64,000 nt of DNA from Brasenia schreberi (GCA_036023115.1 JAYKKT010000074.1:13997501-14061500); one strand, 5' to 3'. Counted from the stretch's first letter, positions 31,215 through 43,616 are shown. The notes: generated by a model not told the origin, from the letters alone. Made by a program: numbers and translations.

Positions 31215-34200
31215 CGCATTCATCAAATCTTCCACAATATTTTATCGTATCAAAAACTCAAACCAAATGTGTTCTATCTTATAATAAAAGAATAGTGGCT
31301 CATCTTGAACTCAATACTCTTCATTGGGGTAATAGTACTAGTTGTATGGTGATCATTTGATGCTCGCCATTCTTGATGAAGTTACTGGATTTGGAGATCT
31401 TCCAATTCCCTCGTCATTAAACGCTTACAAGGGCTCGATCTAGCAACACTTTGCTAACTTTCGTTATTAATGCAAAGTCAAAGAAACGAAGCAAAGCAGA
31501 GACACTATGAAACAACTGACAAGGCGCAACCCGTCCCTTCTTTCTCTACTACTTTCTTCCCAAATCCGCGGACAAGATACACAACCCAAAAAACAAAAGA
31601 AAATGCAACACGGCATCATCGCATCGGGGTTTGCCAGAATGGCGAGTGCTTGGTGGATGTGTTGCATATTGTGTTATTTAATTTAGACACAAACAATCTT
31701 CATATTAAATTGTGGTGTTTGTTGGCACGTAGAGTCAACCGTGACGAGCGGAAGAGATTGAAGATCTCAAATGAAATACGTTAACTTTTCATATTTCCAT
31801 TTTATTTTCTTCCTTTTTGTAACTTATCATTTTAGATTTTTTTGTTTCTGTTTTAGGAGTAACGGCTCCGTTCTTTCCTCCATTTATTTAGTAAAGTAAA
31901 ACTTTTATTTGTAAACAGTTTGTTTTAAATATGAAACCGTATCTTAGGGCTTTTCTTTTAGATTTCGTGGGGTTGCTAATGGAGGCTGAATGTGGTCACG
32001 TTATTTTACAATGTTTAGAAGAAAGTGCTTGAGAGTGGACAGCATTGTGACTGATTAAACCATAATCATTTGAATTATGATCATGATTTGTTTATGTTAG
32101 TGGGGGATAACACAATATCCCTCCCAAGGTCCACGATAAGATACTCTTGGATCATATCAAATGTTTGAATTGATTAGTTAATACCTTAGGTGAGTAATTG
32201 CCGTATCAAGGGTCTCTTTTTGGATTTCAGTGCACTTTTATCTTTTCATGCAAATACCTTTTGCTTCCTCACCATATCCACGATATATCACAAACAGCTT
32301 AAATCCATGATTGCTTTAAAAGGATCATAATTATCTGATAGACAAAAAGAAGCAAAGGATCCTGGTCACATTCACCAAAGGATGTCTATCCGTTGCCTCT
32401 CTTCTCTAGTCCAAATCTACTTCTATTTGTTACTTTTCTGTGTGCTGTTCTGTGGACGCCTGTGCTTGTGACTTTAAGTGTGTGTGTTGCGTGAGCATAA
32501 TGTTGACTTTATGAGTTTGAAACACATCACTTTTTGGATCGGTGAATCTAAAATCTTATAACTCTTTTGATGTATGTAGTATTAAATACATATTGATACA
32601 AGTACATATCTTTTTTTTTAGAAAAAAGTGCATGTTATTATTCTCCATACCAATAAGATTACATAAAAAATGTTAATATGAAAGTATGAGTTAACCAAGA
32701 AAATTAATGTTTGTATAGACACTGAAATACTTTCGAACTTAAAAGAATAGGATGTCAATAAAGAGAAAAGTGTGTGTGTGTGTGTGCGTGCGTGTGTGCA
32801 TGTCTGTGTTAAGCTTCAAACTCCATATGTAACCAAAAAAGAAAAAGAGCAATCTCATTTGAATTCTAAATAAGTTATAATATGATCTTTATATAATATA
32901 AAGTTTTTATAATATGTCTAGTAATTTACGTTAAGCACAAACAATTGCCACTTTCTTTAATAACAGGTGGATGCAATCGTACGCTACGATAACTACCCCA
33001 GGGTGCAACTGTGCCTATCCCTCGAGTACTCCTGTGGCCATTGACGATCTGAAAATTGTCAGTAACTTCTGTTTGTTACCATCCACTCGCCGGAGTGATG
33101 ACAGTCATAATGTCTTCTCACATCTCCTTTGAGAGACGATGCATGATGGTATTCCTTTCTGGGAGCGATCAGGCAAGACTCGCCATACCAACTTACTTTC
33201 GTCCTCGACGCAATATCACCGAAGAAGCCACCCTGCAGTGTTTTTCAATACTGCCCATTTGCTTTTATGCAGTGATGACTGGAGTAGACTTTGCTTGCCC
33301 CAACGCCATCCCAAGGAACTATAGAGTATGACAGGATGCTTTAGCGTCATTTAGCTTCACTTTATAGCGCCGAGAATGATAAAGTTTTTCAAGGCAATTG
33401 TCACACACTTGAAGAAATCGGAGATTTTTCTATGGAACTTGTAGATGAATCCAGAATTGCCAATCTACCAGCATTGTTATATGTTTGAGTGGCTTATACA
33501 CTTGAAAAATGTATTGGCCTCGCCTTGGAGATTCCAATTGTGTTCTTATGCTTGCTCGATCGAGCTTTTTGTTAATGAAATATCTAACTTTGTTGAGAAA
33601 GAAAAAATTACCACCTTATTTGGATATTTGGTCTCCATGCTAGTTCCACCTAAGATCTATCACTGAAACTCATTCTCCAAAGATTACTGGCACGTAGGGT
33701 GAATGCAATAACTGGATATTGCAAAAAGAAAGGACTCGGCTGAAGAATCAAAACCTTTCTGGATAGGGTCACATAAAGAGGATGCATATTTAAAATAATC
33801 ATGCATCGCAATTTTGATAAAGTAACAAGATATAGCTCAAAGCACTTGCAAAAAAAAATCTATACCATACATCATTCTTTTCGACGTCAAAGCCAAATGT
33901 TATCAGATCAAGTCACAGGAGATGTCGGACCCTTGCATAGGTGGTTAGCGACAGTAACTAATGCAAAATAATCACCAACTTTCAAGGCTGAATGCCTGAA
34001 AATGCTCTTGATTTTCCCATCTAGAAAACTAAAGGGCTTAATTCTACAGACAACCCAAAAGACAGTCATTTTCTCAACGATCATGGTCAAATCTCTTTCT
34101 TATATATTAACCAAAATTTCCAACTTTTCACAAACCACCACGAACTTGTCTCACTAACCTATATGAGATCAGTTGGGAATGAACCGAACAAGGAGCACCT

Positions 34201-35070
34201 CGTCTCATTTTGCAGCAGAACCATGCAATTCTAGTGCGTGGCCTTCGGAGATTGGAGTTGATCCCAGAGGATGCTACTATCACATGATTTGTAACATCTA
34301 GGATATGACAAACCGTGGTGTTCCATTCCGTTCTCTGAAAAGGCTAGGTTGCTAACAGTATCATCACCCTTCTGTTTTCTTGCATCAAACAACTGTTCAT
34401 TTAGATAGGTGCTCATGAAGAAATGACGGTTGTGTAAGCAAAAATGTAAACCATGATAATATAACCACAAAAATTCATGAATTTTGCGTGACAGCATCAA
34501 CTTGGCAGCACGGCTTCTTGAAGGCCTTTTCTTGTAAATTGAACCCAAAGGAACAAATTACATGCATTTCTCTTAAAGCTGGTGCCATTAATAGCGAATG
34601 CAGTTGGAAAGATGAAATCAGAAAACCCCTCGCCCTTCGGTAGGATGATTCAATTTGAAATCATCGAAACATCATAATAAATTAGTAATGAGGGCATAAT
34701 TACATCGAAAACAGAAGAAACACATGTCAATTATCGTGTACAATACATAAGCATTTCACCTAAATTCCCTTGACATGTTACAACAGCAAAGACCAGCAAA
34801 TCAGTGCATTTTACAGAATGAAAGTACAGCTGCACCTTTTGACCAGTCAAGGAAATGCGACACAAATTTAGTGATCAGGTACATAGTCGAATCTTCATCA
34901 TCGACATAGACTGATTGCAAGCCAACCTCCATAAAGTCATGGTTATGCAAATTAGACTAACCCCAAGAATCATCTGAGAGCAAGGCAATGGACATGGTAC
35001 AAGCTGCAACAACATTATATGATACACTAAAAAACTAAGAGACACCATCAAAAGAAGCTACTAAGCCGTT
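31215..35070. other. Intergenic, no gene recognised
   Basis: I examined both strands and saw no domain I can name. The longest open frames (about 90-105 codons near 31470, 33056 and 34231 minus) lack recognisable motifs or matching splice contexts. The stretch includes a (TG)n tract near 32770. Confidence 0.45.
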
Positions 35071-35072
35071 AT

Positions 35073-35307
35073 TTATACATCTTGACCAGTCTTTCTCCTC
35101 CTATTGAAGGCAATATGCGTGTCAACCTTACATTGACCGAGCTTGTCTATCCTTTTGATACATGCTTTCATCCTTCCCAAAAGGACAGGGATTGAGGAGA
35201 CGTTCTCAGATATCCTGGTTTTCAGCAAGATTAACTTCTCAGAAGTTTCTCGGTCATCTCTCAAGAGCAAAGCCTCGTTACCAGAATTTTCAGGTTCTGT
35301 AGCTTGT
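35073..35307 (-). CDS. Candidate terminal coding exon of an unidentified minus-strand gene
   Basis: A good acceptor (TTGCAATTCACAG) precedes 35307, and the following frame runs 77 codons to a TAA at 35073-35075. The peptide is helix-prone and charged, with blocks NEALLLRDDRETSEKLILLK, ISENVSSIPVLLGRMK and a basic end NRRRKTGQDV, and it looks like conserved coding sequence rather than chance. I do not recognise the family. Upstream exons were not identified in the region to 36100, so this could be the end of a gene with small exons or a gene fragment. Confidence 0.4.
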
Positions 35308-35339
35308 GCTCTACCTGTGAATTGCAATCGACTCATATT

Positions 35340-36120
35340 AGTAAGCTAAATGAGAATCAGGATACAGAAATGAGTTATACGGCAGTAGATAGACATACAT
35401 CTAATTAAGCCAGCTAAGATTACAATGCCTTCTCTTTTTCTTTTTCTGGGTTTCCAGGAGGGAAGCAAGCCAGACACCTTACAATTTTCAAACAACAACA
35501 ACAACTAAAATCATTTCGCTGTTGGAGGATCCAACACCAAGAAAAAAGTTAGTTCAGCACGCAGATGTAAACTTTGTGTGCCTGTATGCATGCATCTGCG
35601 CATGCCCTTGCACATGCTGCTGTGCAAGGTTGAAAACAACCAGTTTTGTGCTCTAAATGGATGCAAATGATACATAAAAGTAGCAGGCTAGACTATTTAA
35701 GATCGTCTAACCTAAACGCAGTAAACATCAGGCAAACAACGTCACACCAAGTGCCCATGATACATAGAGTTGCCACCGACTTCAAGTGCTAAACAAGGAG
35801 CTGACAAAACCAACACCCAATACTCGTAATGGTGCCATAGAAGATTCAGCTGCAACAGCTACTCCTTGGTACTCACTCCTCCTATTTGATTGCTAGGTTC
35901 CATAGCAAATACTAGTAAAGGCCCATCACCCTCATCAAATTCGATACCATTGAAAACAAGACGCTACTTCTAGAAAAGATCAATTTAGGTGTCCCATGAA
36001 GTTGTAAATGATCGGGTTCAAATTCATGAACAAGATAATATCGATCATATCCATTTCATGGTGACAAAAAAGAACATGGTGTTCCTTATTCTGCACAAGT
36101 TCCAAAAATGCTGGGCCTTC
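35340..36120. other. Unassigned stretch, possible intron and exons of the gene ending at 35073
   Basis: If the exon at 35073-35307 is real, its upstream exons should lie here on the minus strand, but I could not define any. No repeats with clear ends were seen. Confidence 0.3.
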
Positions 36121-36129
36121 TTTCATGTG

Positions 36130-36815
36130 TTTGCATTCTCCCATACTAGATAGGGTCGGCTACATGGATTCTTTGTTTTTATAGAGCTCAATCATGCGCC
36201 ATGCTAACAATTAACTCAACATAAGCTAAACAATTCTTTATTATTTTCTTTCAATACTTTTGTGATATTTTTCTTTTAAGATTTTCACCACTTCTTTTGG
36301 TCATTTTTCTATGTGTCCAAACCATCTTAAACGATTTTCTCTCGTTTTATCAACTATTAGTGACACTTCCAATTTATTTTAATAATATGATTATATATAC
36401 GGTCTTTCCTTTCATGACCATCCATTCATCTTATGATCTATATTTCTGCCACTCAAAACCATAAAACATAGCAAGTCTAATTATTGCTCTATAATATTTA
36501 CCTTTCAATTTAAAAGTATTTTCTTATCACGTAGAACATCTACATCAATTTTTCATCGTTCTAAAAACCTAACCCTAAATATTCAAACTTCCCTTATAAG
36601 GATGCAATATATACCAATTTTAATTTCTGTCATATAAAGTAACAAATGATCAAATTTACATTCCATAGATTCTATCTTTGTTCTACTAAGTCAAAAACAT
36701 TTACCATCTAATGTTTCTCTCCATGATTTCAATTTCCTAGTAACTTTTTTCTCATACTCATCCACTAATACAATATAATGCACAAATAACATTAACAAAT
36801 GTACTTCATCTAAAA
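36130..36815 (-). mobile_element. Old 5'-truncated RTE-type LINE remnant
   Basis: The minus-strand sequence aligns block by block with the 3' part of the LINE at 37442-39129: the shared tail CCATACTAGATAGGGTCGG near 36140, the WFGHIE region near 36310, the FYGSECW-equivalent near 36455, and the reverse-transcriptase end near 36760-36800. It is much more diverged, with stops and small indels. It probably retrotransposed long before its neighbour. Confidence 0.85.
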
Positions 36816-37198
36816 GTGTTTCAAAGTGCAATACCCAGCATAAACCAAGATGAAAGAGGGGAAACCAGAAAGGTTGGTGTTTTTATTTGAGAAGCTGGCA
36901 TGGTTATTAATCAACACGAAAGCCTTCATTCTTGTGCTCTTTCATTGTACTTGTATATAATATGTTGGGTTTGGCAAATTTTGATTGAGACGCCTATATG
37001 GTCCTTAACCCTATATTGGTGAATATGAACAATTGAGATACCAACATCACGAGTTTTATCTAAAAAAGCAATGAAATGACACAACTACATGTTAACACCA
37101 GAAATGTAAATGTAAATACGAGGGAGTTACTTGATACTTATTTAAAAGTACAATGGATAAATTTTTCACTTAACAATCACATTGGGATGACAGAGTCA

Positions 37199-37370
37199 TG
37201 TTATCCGTATCACACCGTATCATATAATACGGTAACTTGTATCGTATCATACACGTTATCGTGTCGTGTCGTACGCTACGATCAAAAAAATAAATAAATA
37301 AAATCCAATTTTTTTTTCCAAGTTTCTCGCCTCTGTTCGCCTCTTCACTTCTCCCTAAGGCTTCCTCTGA
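37199..37370 (+). mobile_element. Solitary hAT left-end fragment
   Basis: TGTTATCCGTATCACACCG then TATCATATAATACGG parallels the intact element's left terminus (TGTTGTCCGTATCGCACCG and onward). Further GTATCGTATC words and, after about 37320, sequence similar to the leader (TTTCTCGCCTC, CTCTTCACTTCTCCCTAAGG) follow. It has no right end and lies about 50 bp from the LINE insertion site at 37421. Confidence 0.6.
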
Positions 37371-37441
37371 TATGCACGTTTGGGATTGCAAGATGCATGC
37401 GTGTAACATGTAAATTCGAGTTAGTTTATAAGAATTTTATT

Positions 37442-39129
37442 AAACAAACAACAACTAAGCCTTTTCCCATACTAGACGAGGTCGGCTACATGGATTCTTT
37501 GTTTCCACAGATCCCTATCGTGTGCCATGTTAGCAGTTAACTCCCAATAAGCTAGATCATTCTTTATTGTTTCTTTCCAACACTTTTGTGGTTGTCCTCT
37601 ACCTCTTTTAATATTTTCCAAATTTAGTTTTTCTAACCTTCTTAAAGATTCTTCTTTTGATCTTCTTTCTATATGTCCAAACCATCTTAAACGATGTTTT
37701 CTCATTTTATCCTCTATTGGTGCCACTCCTAATTTGTTTCTAATAACCTCATTATGTATACAGTCTTTTCTTGTATGACCACTCATCCATCTCAACATCT
37801 TCATTTCTGTCATAGACATCTTTTGTACATGTTGATGATTAACTGCCCAACACTCAGAACCATAAAACATGGCAGGCCTAATTGCTGCTCTATAATATTT
37901 ACCTTTTAACTTTAATAGTATCTTCTTATCACAAAGAATACCTGATGCTTCTCTACATTTTAACCAACCATCATTAATTCTATGCGTAACATCTCCATCA
38001 ATTCTTTCATTACTCTCAAAAATTGACCCTATGTATTTAAAACTTTCCTTTTGGGGGATGCAATGTGTGCCAATTTTAATTTTTATGCCCTCTGAGGTAA
38101 CCAAATGATCAAACTTACATTCCATGTATTTTGTCTTTGTTCTACTAAGTTGGAGGCCTTTGCTTTCTAATGTTTCTCTCCATAGTTCCAATTTTCTATT
38201 AACTTTTTCCTTAGACTCCTCCACTAATACAATGTCATCTGCAAATAACATACACCAAGTTACTTCATCTTGAATATGTTTTGTTAACTCATCCATCACC
38301 ATTATAAATAAGTATGGACTTAAAGTCGATCCTTGATGTAACCCAATATTAACTTCAAAGAAGTCTGTCGTTCCTTCATGAGTCCTCACACATGTTTTTG
38401 CACCATCATACATGTCTCTTATAAGGTTAATATATGTCAATGGGATACCTCTTTTTTCCAAAGTTCTCCAAAAAACCTCCCTCGGTACCCTATCATAAGC
38501 TTTTTCTAGATCAATAAATATCATGTGAAGGTCTTTCTTTTTTGCTCTAAAATGTTCCATAAGACATCTCAAAAGGTGAATCGCTTCAATAGTAGATCTG
38601 CATGTTATAAATCCAAATTGGTTCTTTGTTGTACTTGATACTTGTCTTAACCTACGTTCAATAATTCTTTCCCATAATTTCATAGTATGACTCATTAACT
38701 TGATACCTCGATAATTCGCACAATTTTGAATGTCTCCCTTGTTCTTATATATGGGTATAAGTGTACTTGCTCTCCATTCCTGAGGCATCTTTTGGTTTTT
38801 CCATATTTCATTAAATAGTCTTGTGAGCCAAGTAATTCCTATTTCTCCTAGTATTTTCCAAACTTCTATAGGAATATTATCTGGTCCTACCGATTTACCA
38901 CTCTTCATATGTTTAAGAGCCTCTTTGACTTCATTCTTTTGAATACGTCGGTAGAAATTGTGGTTTATATACTTTTCTGACTTGACTAAATCTTCTAAAC
39001 TAATACTAACATCTTTAATTTCATTAAAAAGATTTGTAAAAATAGTTTTTCCATCTATTTCTTATATCATCATTTGCCACTAGAATTTTTTCATCCTCGT
39101 CTTTTTATGCATCTAACATAATTAAGATC
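37442..39129 (-). mobile_element. Young 5'-truncated RTE-type LINE with 21-bp target-site duplication
   Basis: The element is flanked by identical 21-bp direct repeats at 37421-37441 and 39130-39150 (each beginning TTAGTTTATAAG). The minus-strand 3' end is GGCTTAGTTGTTGTTTGTTT after the shared tail, and there is no poly(A), as is usual for RTE-type elements that end in short repeats. It starts within the region between endonuclease and reverse transcriptase. Exact duplications and the long open frame indicate a recent insertion. Confidence 0.95.
37472..38908 (-). CDS. LINE reverse transcriptase, RTE-type, 478 codons (5'-truncated ORF)
   Basis: This is the non-LTR reverse transcriptase that copies LINE RNA at the nicked target DNA. 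The frame holds the RT domain (residues about 20-260): [11 protein letters not shown] and [18 protein letters not shown] at the start of the fingers, [25 protein letters not shown], and the catalytic FADD box in [12 protein letters not shown]. After this come the connection region ([18 protein letters not shown]), the FYGSECWAV block and the C-terminal WFGHIERR region common to plant RTE proteins often mis-annotated as craniofacial development protein 2. The endonuclease half is absent because of 5' truncation, so this copy cannot act alone. The frame is uninterrupted to the stop at 37472-37474, and its last codons form part of the tail shared with the SINE. Confidence 0.9.
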   Translation of the reverse strand: MKSGKSVGPDNIPIEVWKILGEIGITWLTRLFNEIWKNQKMPQEWRASTLIPIYKNKGDIQNCANYRGIKLMSHTMKLWERIIERRLRQVSSTTKNQFGFITCRSTIEAIHLLRCLMEHFRAKKKDLHMIFIDLEKAYDRVPREVFWRTLEKRGIPLTYINLIRDMYDGAKTCVRTHEGTTDFFEVNIGLHQGSTLSPYLFIMVMDELTKHIQDEVTWCMLFADDIVLVEESKEKVNRKLELWRETLESKGLQLSRTKTKYMECKFDHLVTSEGIKIKIGTHCIPQKESFKYIGSIFESNERIDGDVTHRINDGWLKCREASGILCDKKILLKLKGKYYRAAIRPAMFYGSECWAVNHQHVQKMSMTEMKMLRWMSGHTRKDCIHNEVIRNKLGVAPIEDKMRKHRLRWFGHIERRSKEESLRRLEKLNLENIKRGRGQPQKCWKETIKNDLAYWELTANMAHDRDLWKQRIHVADLV

Positions 39130-39239
39130 TTAGTTTATAAGAATTTTATTGAATAAGAATAATTTATGAGCAAATAACAATTGTGACAAAATCATTTTCC
39201 TTTCTATTGCCAACTTTTAGGTATATTTCTACTACCAGT
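39130..39239. repeat. LINE 3'-side target duplication and hAT 8-bp duplication
   Basis: Positions 39130-39150 repeat 37421-37441, the LINE target-site duplication. Positions 39232-39239 (CTACCAGT) repeat 42659-42666, the hAT target-site duplication. The two insertions are only about 110 bp apart. Confidence 0.95.
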
Positions 39240-39293
39240 CAGTGTTGTCTGACGCGTATCGTATCGTGTATCGCTGGGCTCCACGATACGGGC

Positions 39294-39330
39294 GTATCGT
39301 ATCGTATCGTATCGTATCGTATCGTATCGT
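39294..39330. repeat. (GTATC)7 pentamer array at hAT subterminal region
   Basis: There are seven consecutive GTATC units just inside the terminus. The complementary pentamer GATAC is dense at the other end. Such subterminal repeats are where hAT transposases bind in characterised elements; binding here is inferred. Confidence 0.9.
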
Positions 39331-39576
39331 ACTTTAATATTAAAATAATGTAAAAATAATTAAAAATTAATAAAAAATCGAAAAAAAATCAAGAAAAAAT
39401 CAGGAAAAATCTGATAATTGCTTTAAATTCATATAATGTAAGTTTAGTACAGATTGAGCATTCAACATTGAACAATTGCATCCAAATTTATATATTTTGA
39501 ATCCAAAAAATAAAATACAGACATAGTTTACACTTTACAGTACACTACAGTCTACAGTTACATATAATGTTACATT

Positions 39577-42071
39577 TTACAAATTGTAATCAGGATCATC
39601 AACTAAATAATCTTCATCTTCTCCTTGTTGCAGATCCTCATCATCATCAGCCACGCCCACACCTTCTTCTTCAAAATCAAATTCTTCATCTCCATAATGT
39701 TGTTGCGCTCCTTCCAAATTAATCCAGGCAACGTCTTCTTCTGTTAGGAGGGCATTTTCTTCAGTGTCTTCCATAACCCAATCTTCTAATATATCAAAAT
39801 TATCCAAACTTATTGGATCGAACTGACTTTCTTCTCTATTTACTTTTTTTAATTGCCTACGACACAAACAAAGATAAACAATTAGTAAGTAATATTAACA
39901 ATTCAAAACTGAAGTTAAATAATATCGAATTGAAAATTTGAAAGTAATACAACATTACCTTTCACGAAGGCGCATGTTACAACGAATATAAACCAAATCA
40001 TTAAGCCTTTTGTGTTCCAACCTGTTGCGCTTTTTTGTATGGATGTGTTCAAAAACACTCCAATTTCTTTCACAACCTGTTGCACTACAGGTTTGGTAAG
40101 ACTCTAACTGCAAATCTCTAAGGTTTGGACAATCACTTCCAAACCTGTTCCACCAAACATCTGTAAAGAAAATATAAACATTAGAGACATAATAATCCAC
40201 AGTAATGTAAGATGGAACTTAAATATCAAAATAAACAATGTACCTGGACGCATCGTAGAGCGGTTGCGAATTGCAACAGGCAAACCCATCAAGTGAAGAG
40301 CATTATCATATATCTCCATCTCTCGATGTATCGCATCTACTATGCTCTCATCAGGGACTAATCTGTCGATGCATTCAATGATTCCTCGATTAACCTCACC
40401 GTCCCTTTTGAAGGTTGCTGAGTACCTCAATGATGGGTTTAGATAGTAGGCTGCTGCATGAATAGGCTGATGCAATTGTTTATTCCATCTACTATCAATT
40501 ATTTTCCACACGGGCACATAATCTCTTTTTTTTCCATTAAAGTTATTTCTGATTGCTTCTTTTGCCCTGTCCATGGATTCATAAAGGTAGCCCATAGATG
40601 GTTTCTCCTCGCTGTCAGCCAATCTCAAAACTTTCACTAAAGGACAAGTAATTTTCAATAATCTGATACATGCATTCCAAAATGAACTTCTAAAAACCGT
40701 TTCTGCAATCTCATTTAACTTTCTGTTCCTTCTGTTTTGTGGCAACTCTGCAAATTGTTGCCACTCATCTGAGGAGAACATTCTCTTTAAAGCTTGCTTC
40801 TGTCTCACAATACTCTGTACAGATAAGAAGTTTGTTGCGAACCGAGTTGCAGCTGTGCGAAGAAGCTCTGCACCTTCTGTGTATCTCCTCATCATACATA
40901 AAATAAATGCATAGTTGTAAATAAATTTTGTAATATCTTGGCAACACTCAGTTGCTGCCTTTATTTCATCCATCTCACCGATGTCCTCGAGGATGAGATC
41001 TAAACAATGGGTTGCACATGGTGTCCAGTAGAAAGTCCCATAAATATCAGCTAACTCCTTTCCGGCTGCTTTGTAGTTAGCTGCATTATCTGTAATCAAT
41101 TGGACTACATTTTCTAGCCCAACCTCTTGTATAACCTTATCAAATTCCTCTCGTAGGATCTCTGCAGTGTGCCTCTCCTCTGACATATCTAGAGATCTCA
41201 AAAACATGAGTCCTTTAGGACAATATACAAGAAAGTTTAGCAATGTCCTTCTTCGCCTATCGGTCCATCCATCTGCCATGATAGTGCATCCTGTTTCCTT
41301 CCACGATTGTCTCAAAGTCGAACAGTATTGCTGCACTTCAATCACGGTCTGATCTAATATCTTCCCTCTCAACTTCTGATAAGAGGGCATCCTGTATCCT
41401 GGACCAATGTTAGCAATTGCATCTGCCATTGCTTGAAAATGAAAACTGTTTGCTGCATTAAATGGAATGCATGTATCATAAAACCATCTGCCCACTGCAA
41501 GGTCTGCTTGATCGTGCAGTTGTTCTGAAGCCATAGCAGCACGAATTCCTGGCTGAGCACCAGGTGTAGTGGAAGGAGGAAAGAACGAATGTATGCTAGA
41601 AGAAGAAGCTCTTCCTCTACTCCTTCCTGAACTTCCTCTTCTGCCACCTCCAAAGTCTTCAGATGCAACCCTCTTTCCTCTGCTAGGTGCTCGCGAACTG
41701 CTACTACCAATATCTGTTCTAGCATCTGAAGGCAAACTATCAGTGAATCCAACTCCAGTGGCAGTAGCATCATCAGCTTCTTCACACATCTGGAAATCAT
41801 CCTTTTGTTGTCTCCTTTCCTGTATGCTCTCAATCATCTGCAAGCATTGCCATTTAATACCTTCTGGCACACTTCTAACTCTGCCTGTGCATGGAGCAAC
41901 TTCTTTCCTGGTTCCTGCTAGGTGGTGTTTCAACCTTGAAATTCCACCACTAACCACCTTTTCACAAAATAAACATCTGATTTTTAACCTTGAACCCTCA
42001 ACTGGTATACCCCACTGCCATGCCGGATCATCAGACTTTGAATGAGAGTCTCTACCACCCCTTCCTGCCAT
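39577..42071 (-). CDS. hAT transposase (BED finger, DUF659, dimerisation domain), 769 residues
   Basis: The protein catalyses cut-and-paste transposition in the nucleus. Three exons join in phase with GT-AG borders: 42071-40244, 40160-39959 and 39856-39577. The BED zinc finger is at residues about 30-62 (C33, C36, H49/H50, C61). A Ser/Gly/Arg-rich basic linker follows (to about 175). DUF659 and the RNase H-like core carry ADGWTD (D267), ITDNAANY (D328) and the THCLDLILED block. The central region includes WKIIDSRWNKQLHQPIHAAA. The hAT C-terminal dimerisation segment is in exon 2 (CERNWSVFEHIH, RNRLEHKRLNDLVY). Exon 3 encodes a very acidic tail ending LVDDPDYNL. The start is the ATG matching MAGRGG, just after a probable 5' UTR intron acceptor (TTTTATTTTCAG), rather than the upstream MGDLRS. 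No stop or frameshift is seen, so it may be active, although expression is unknown. Confidence 0.92.
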
Positions 42072-42474
42072 CTCAATGGAGTACTTTAATTCAAACAAAA
42101 ACCTGAAAATAAAAGCACTTCGTAAATCCCCCAATCTTCAAATAACACTCAAATCGAGTGTCTCCCACTTCATGAATGCAATAAAAATCGTATACACACA
42201 CTTAATAACTTCATATTTTGTCATTCAAAAAAAAAAACCCGAAATAACACAAAAAACAATAAATATAAAGGAAAAAAAGGAAAAAAACATTAAAAATATA
42301 CCTAAATCCGAGTTTGGAGGCTTGGACGGACACCGTAGGGCACGATTTTAGAGCTTTGAACACCAAGGAGGCGAAAACCGACTCTTAGGGAGCTTGAAGA
42401 ACCCAAAGGAGAGAGGAAACCCGCGAAAAATCGCGGGTTTCCCTCGGCCCGGGACCCTTTATAAGGGTCCCAGG

Positions 42475-42658
42475 GCGTATCGCCCGTATCGTACGATACG
42501 GGCGATATGCACCGTATCGTGCGATACGGGCCGTATCGCACGATACGGTGCGATACGCCCGCACCTGCGATACGGGGGCCCGTATCGTATCGTGGTGGCC
42601 CACGATACGATACGTATCGCACCGTATCGTACGATACGGTGCGATACGGACAACACTG
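42475..42658. repeat. GTATCG/CGATAC-rich subterminal region of the hAT element
   Basis: About seven GTATCG and nine CGATAC words, many in palindromes such as CCGTATCGTACGATACGG, lie within 184 bp. The region can form several hairpins and probably holds the transposase binding sites and promoter-proximal sequence. Confidence 0.85.
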
Positions 42659-43064
42659 CTACCAGTTTCTAATTTCATGAAATCGCAAACAATGAAGAAC
42701 AATTTGGTTATCTAAGTTCATTGAGTAGGCATTTCACAGCTTCACTATTTTAGGGTTCACCTTACACGATTTCCATTGAGTTGAACATGACCAACGTGTG
42801 TAAGGCTTAGCTCAACCTGTGAAGTGAGATCAGAAGTAATCAGATCACCAAATTTTGACCCACAACATCCATCCATCATTCTTATATTTTACTTCAAGGA
42901 TTAGTTAAAAATCTAGTCTCCAGTAAGAGAAAAAGAGGATATCATCAAGTAACAATATCACATCACTGGGGTATCGTAGACTCAATAATCAAAGAAATGG
43001 AGCTCATTGTTTTTGTCACATATGAAAATGAAGAAATGTGCCAACTACATATACAAGGATAGCA

Positions 43065-43531
43065 GTTTGTTAATTTTGATATATTAGAGGAGTGGATTAT
43101 GGAAGATAACAAAAAAAATACACTATTAACCGAAGAAGATATTGAATAGATTAATTTGAAAGGAGCGCAACAACATCATTAAGAAGATGAAGATTTTGGT
43201 TTTGAAGTAGAAGGTGATGAGAATCTTTAGCAAGGAGAAGATAAAGATTATTTAGTTGATGATCCTAATTACAATATGTAAATGTATTTCATTTTTTGCT
43301 TCAAAATATGTAATTTTTTTAAATTATTCAATGGTGAATGATTAATATGTACTAAACTTTGCATTATATTTATTCTTTGCAATTATCATGTTTTTCTATT
43401 TTTTTCTGATTTTTTTGGATTTTTTCTATTTTTTCTTATTTTTTTAGATTTTTACTAATTTTTTAATATTAAAGTACGATACGATACAATAACCAAAACG
43501 ATACACGATACGATACGCATAGAACAACACT
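43065..43531 (+). mobile_element. hAT 3'-end fragment
   Basis: It begins in the last transposase exon (TTTTGATATATTAGAGGAG, acidic-tail codons with stops, LVDDPNYNM) and ends with the subterminal words ACGATACGATACGC and the terminus GAACAACACT at 43531. It has no left end and is more diverged than the neighbouring complete element. Confidence 0.85.
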
Positions 43532-43616
43532 CATACACACACATGCGTATAGCACATGCAAACTCGAGCACATTCCGTGCACATACACACACGCATTAAT
43601 CGTGTGTATTGTTCAG

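Larger units (their letters stand above)
39240..42658 (-). mobile_element. Complete hAT transposon, 3419 bp, apparently autonomous
   Basis: The ends are inverted: CAGTGTTGTCTGACGCG at 39240 and, on the opposite strand from 42658, CAGTGTTGTCCGTATCGC. The flanks are exact 8-bp duplications CTACCAGT at 39232-39239 and 42659-42666, the hAT hallmark. Both ends carry dense GTATC/GATAC words: a (GTATC)7-like array at 39294-39330 on one side and about sixteen GTATCG/CGATAC words within 42475-42658 on the other. The single gene is on the minus strand and has no stop in its predicted exons. This is the reference copy for the family members at 1, 16818, 17197, 37199 and 43065. Confidence 0.97.

Noticed and set aside
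41569..42045. 158-codon plus-strand open frame
   Set aside because: Antisense shadow of the intact transposase exon 1.
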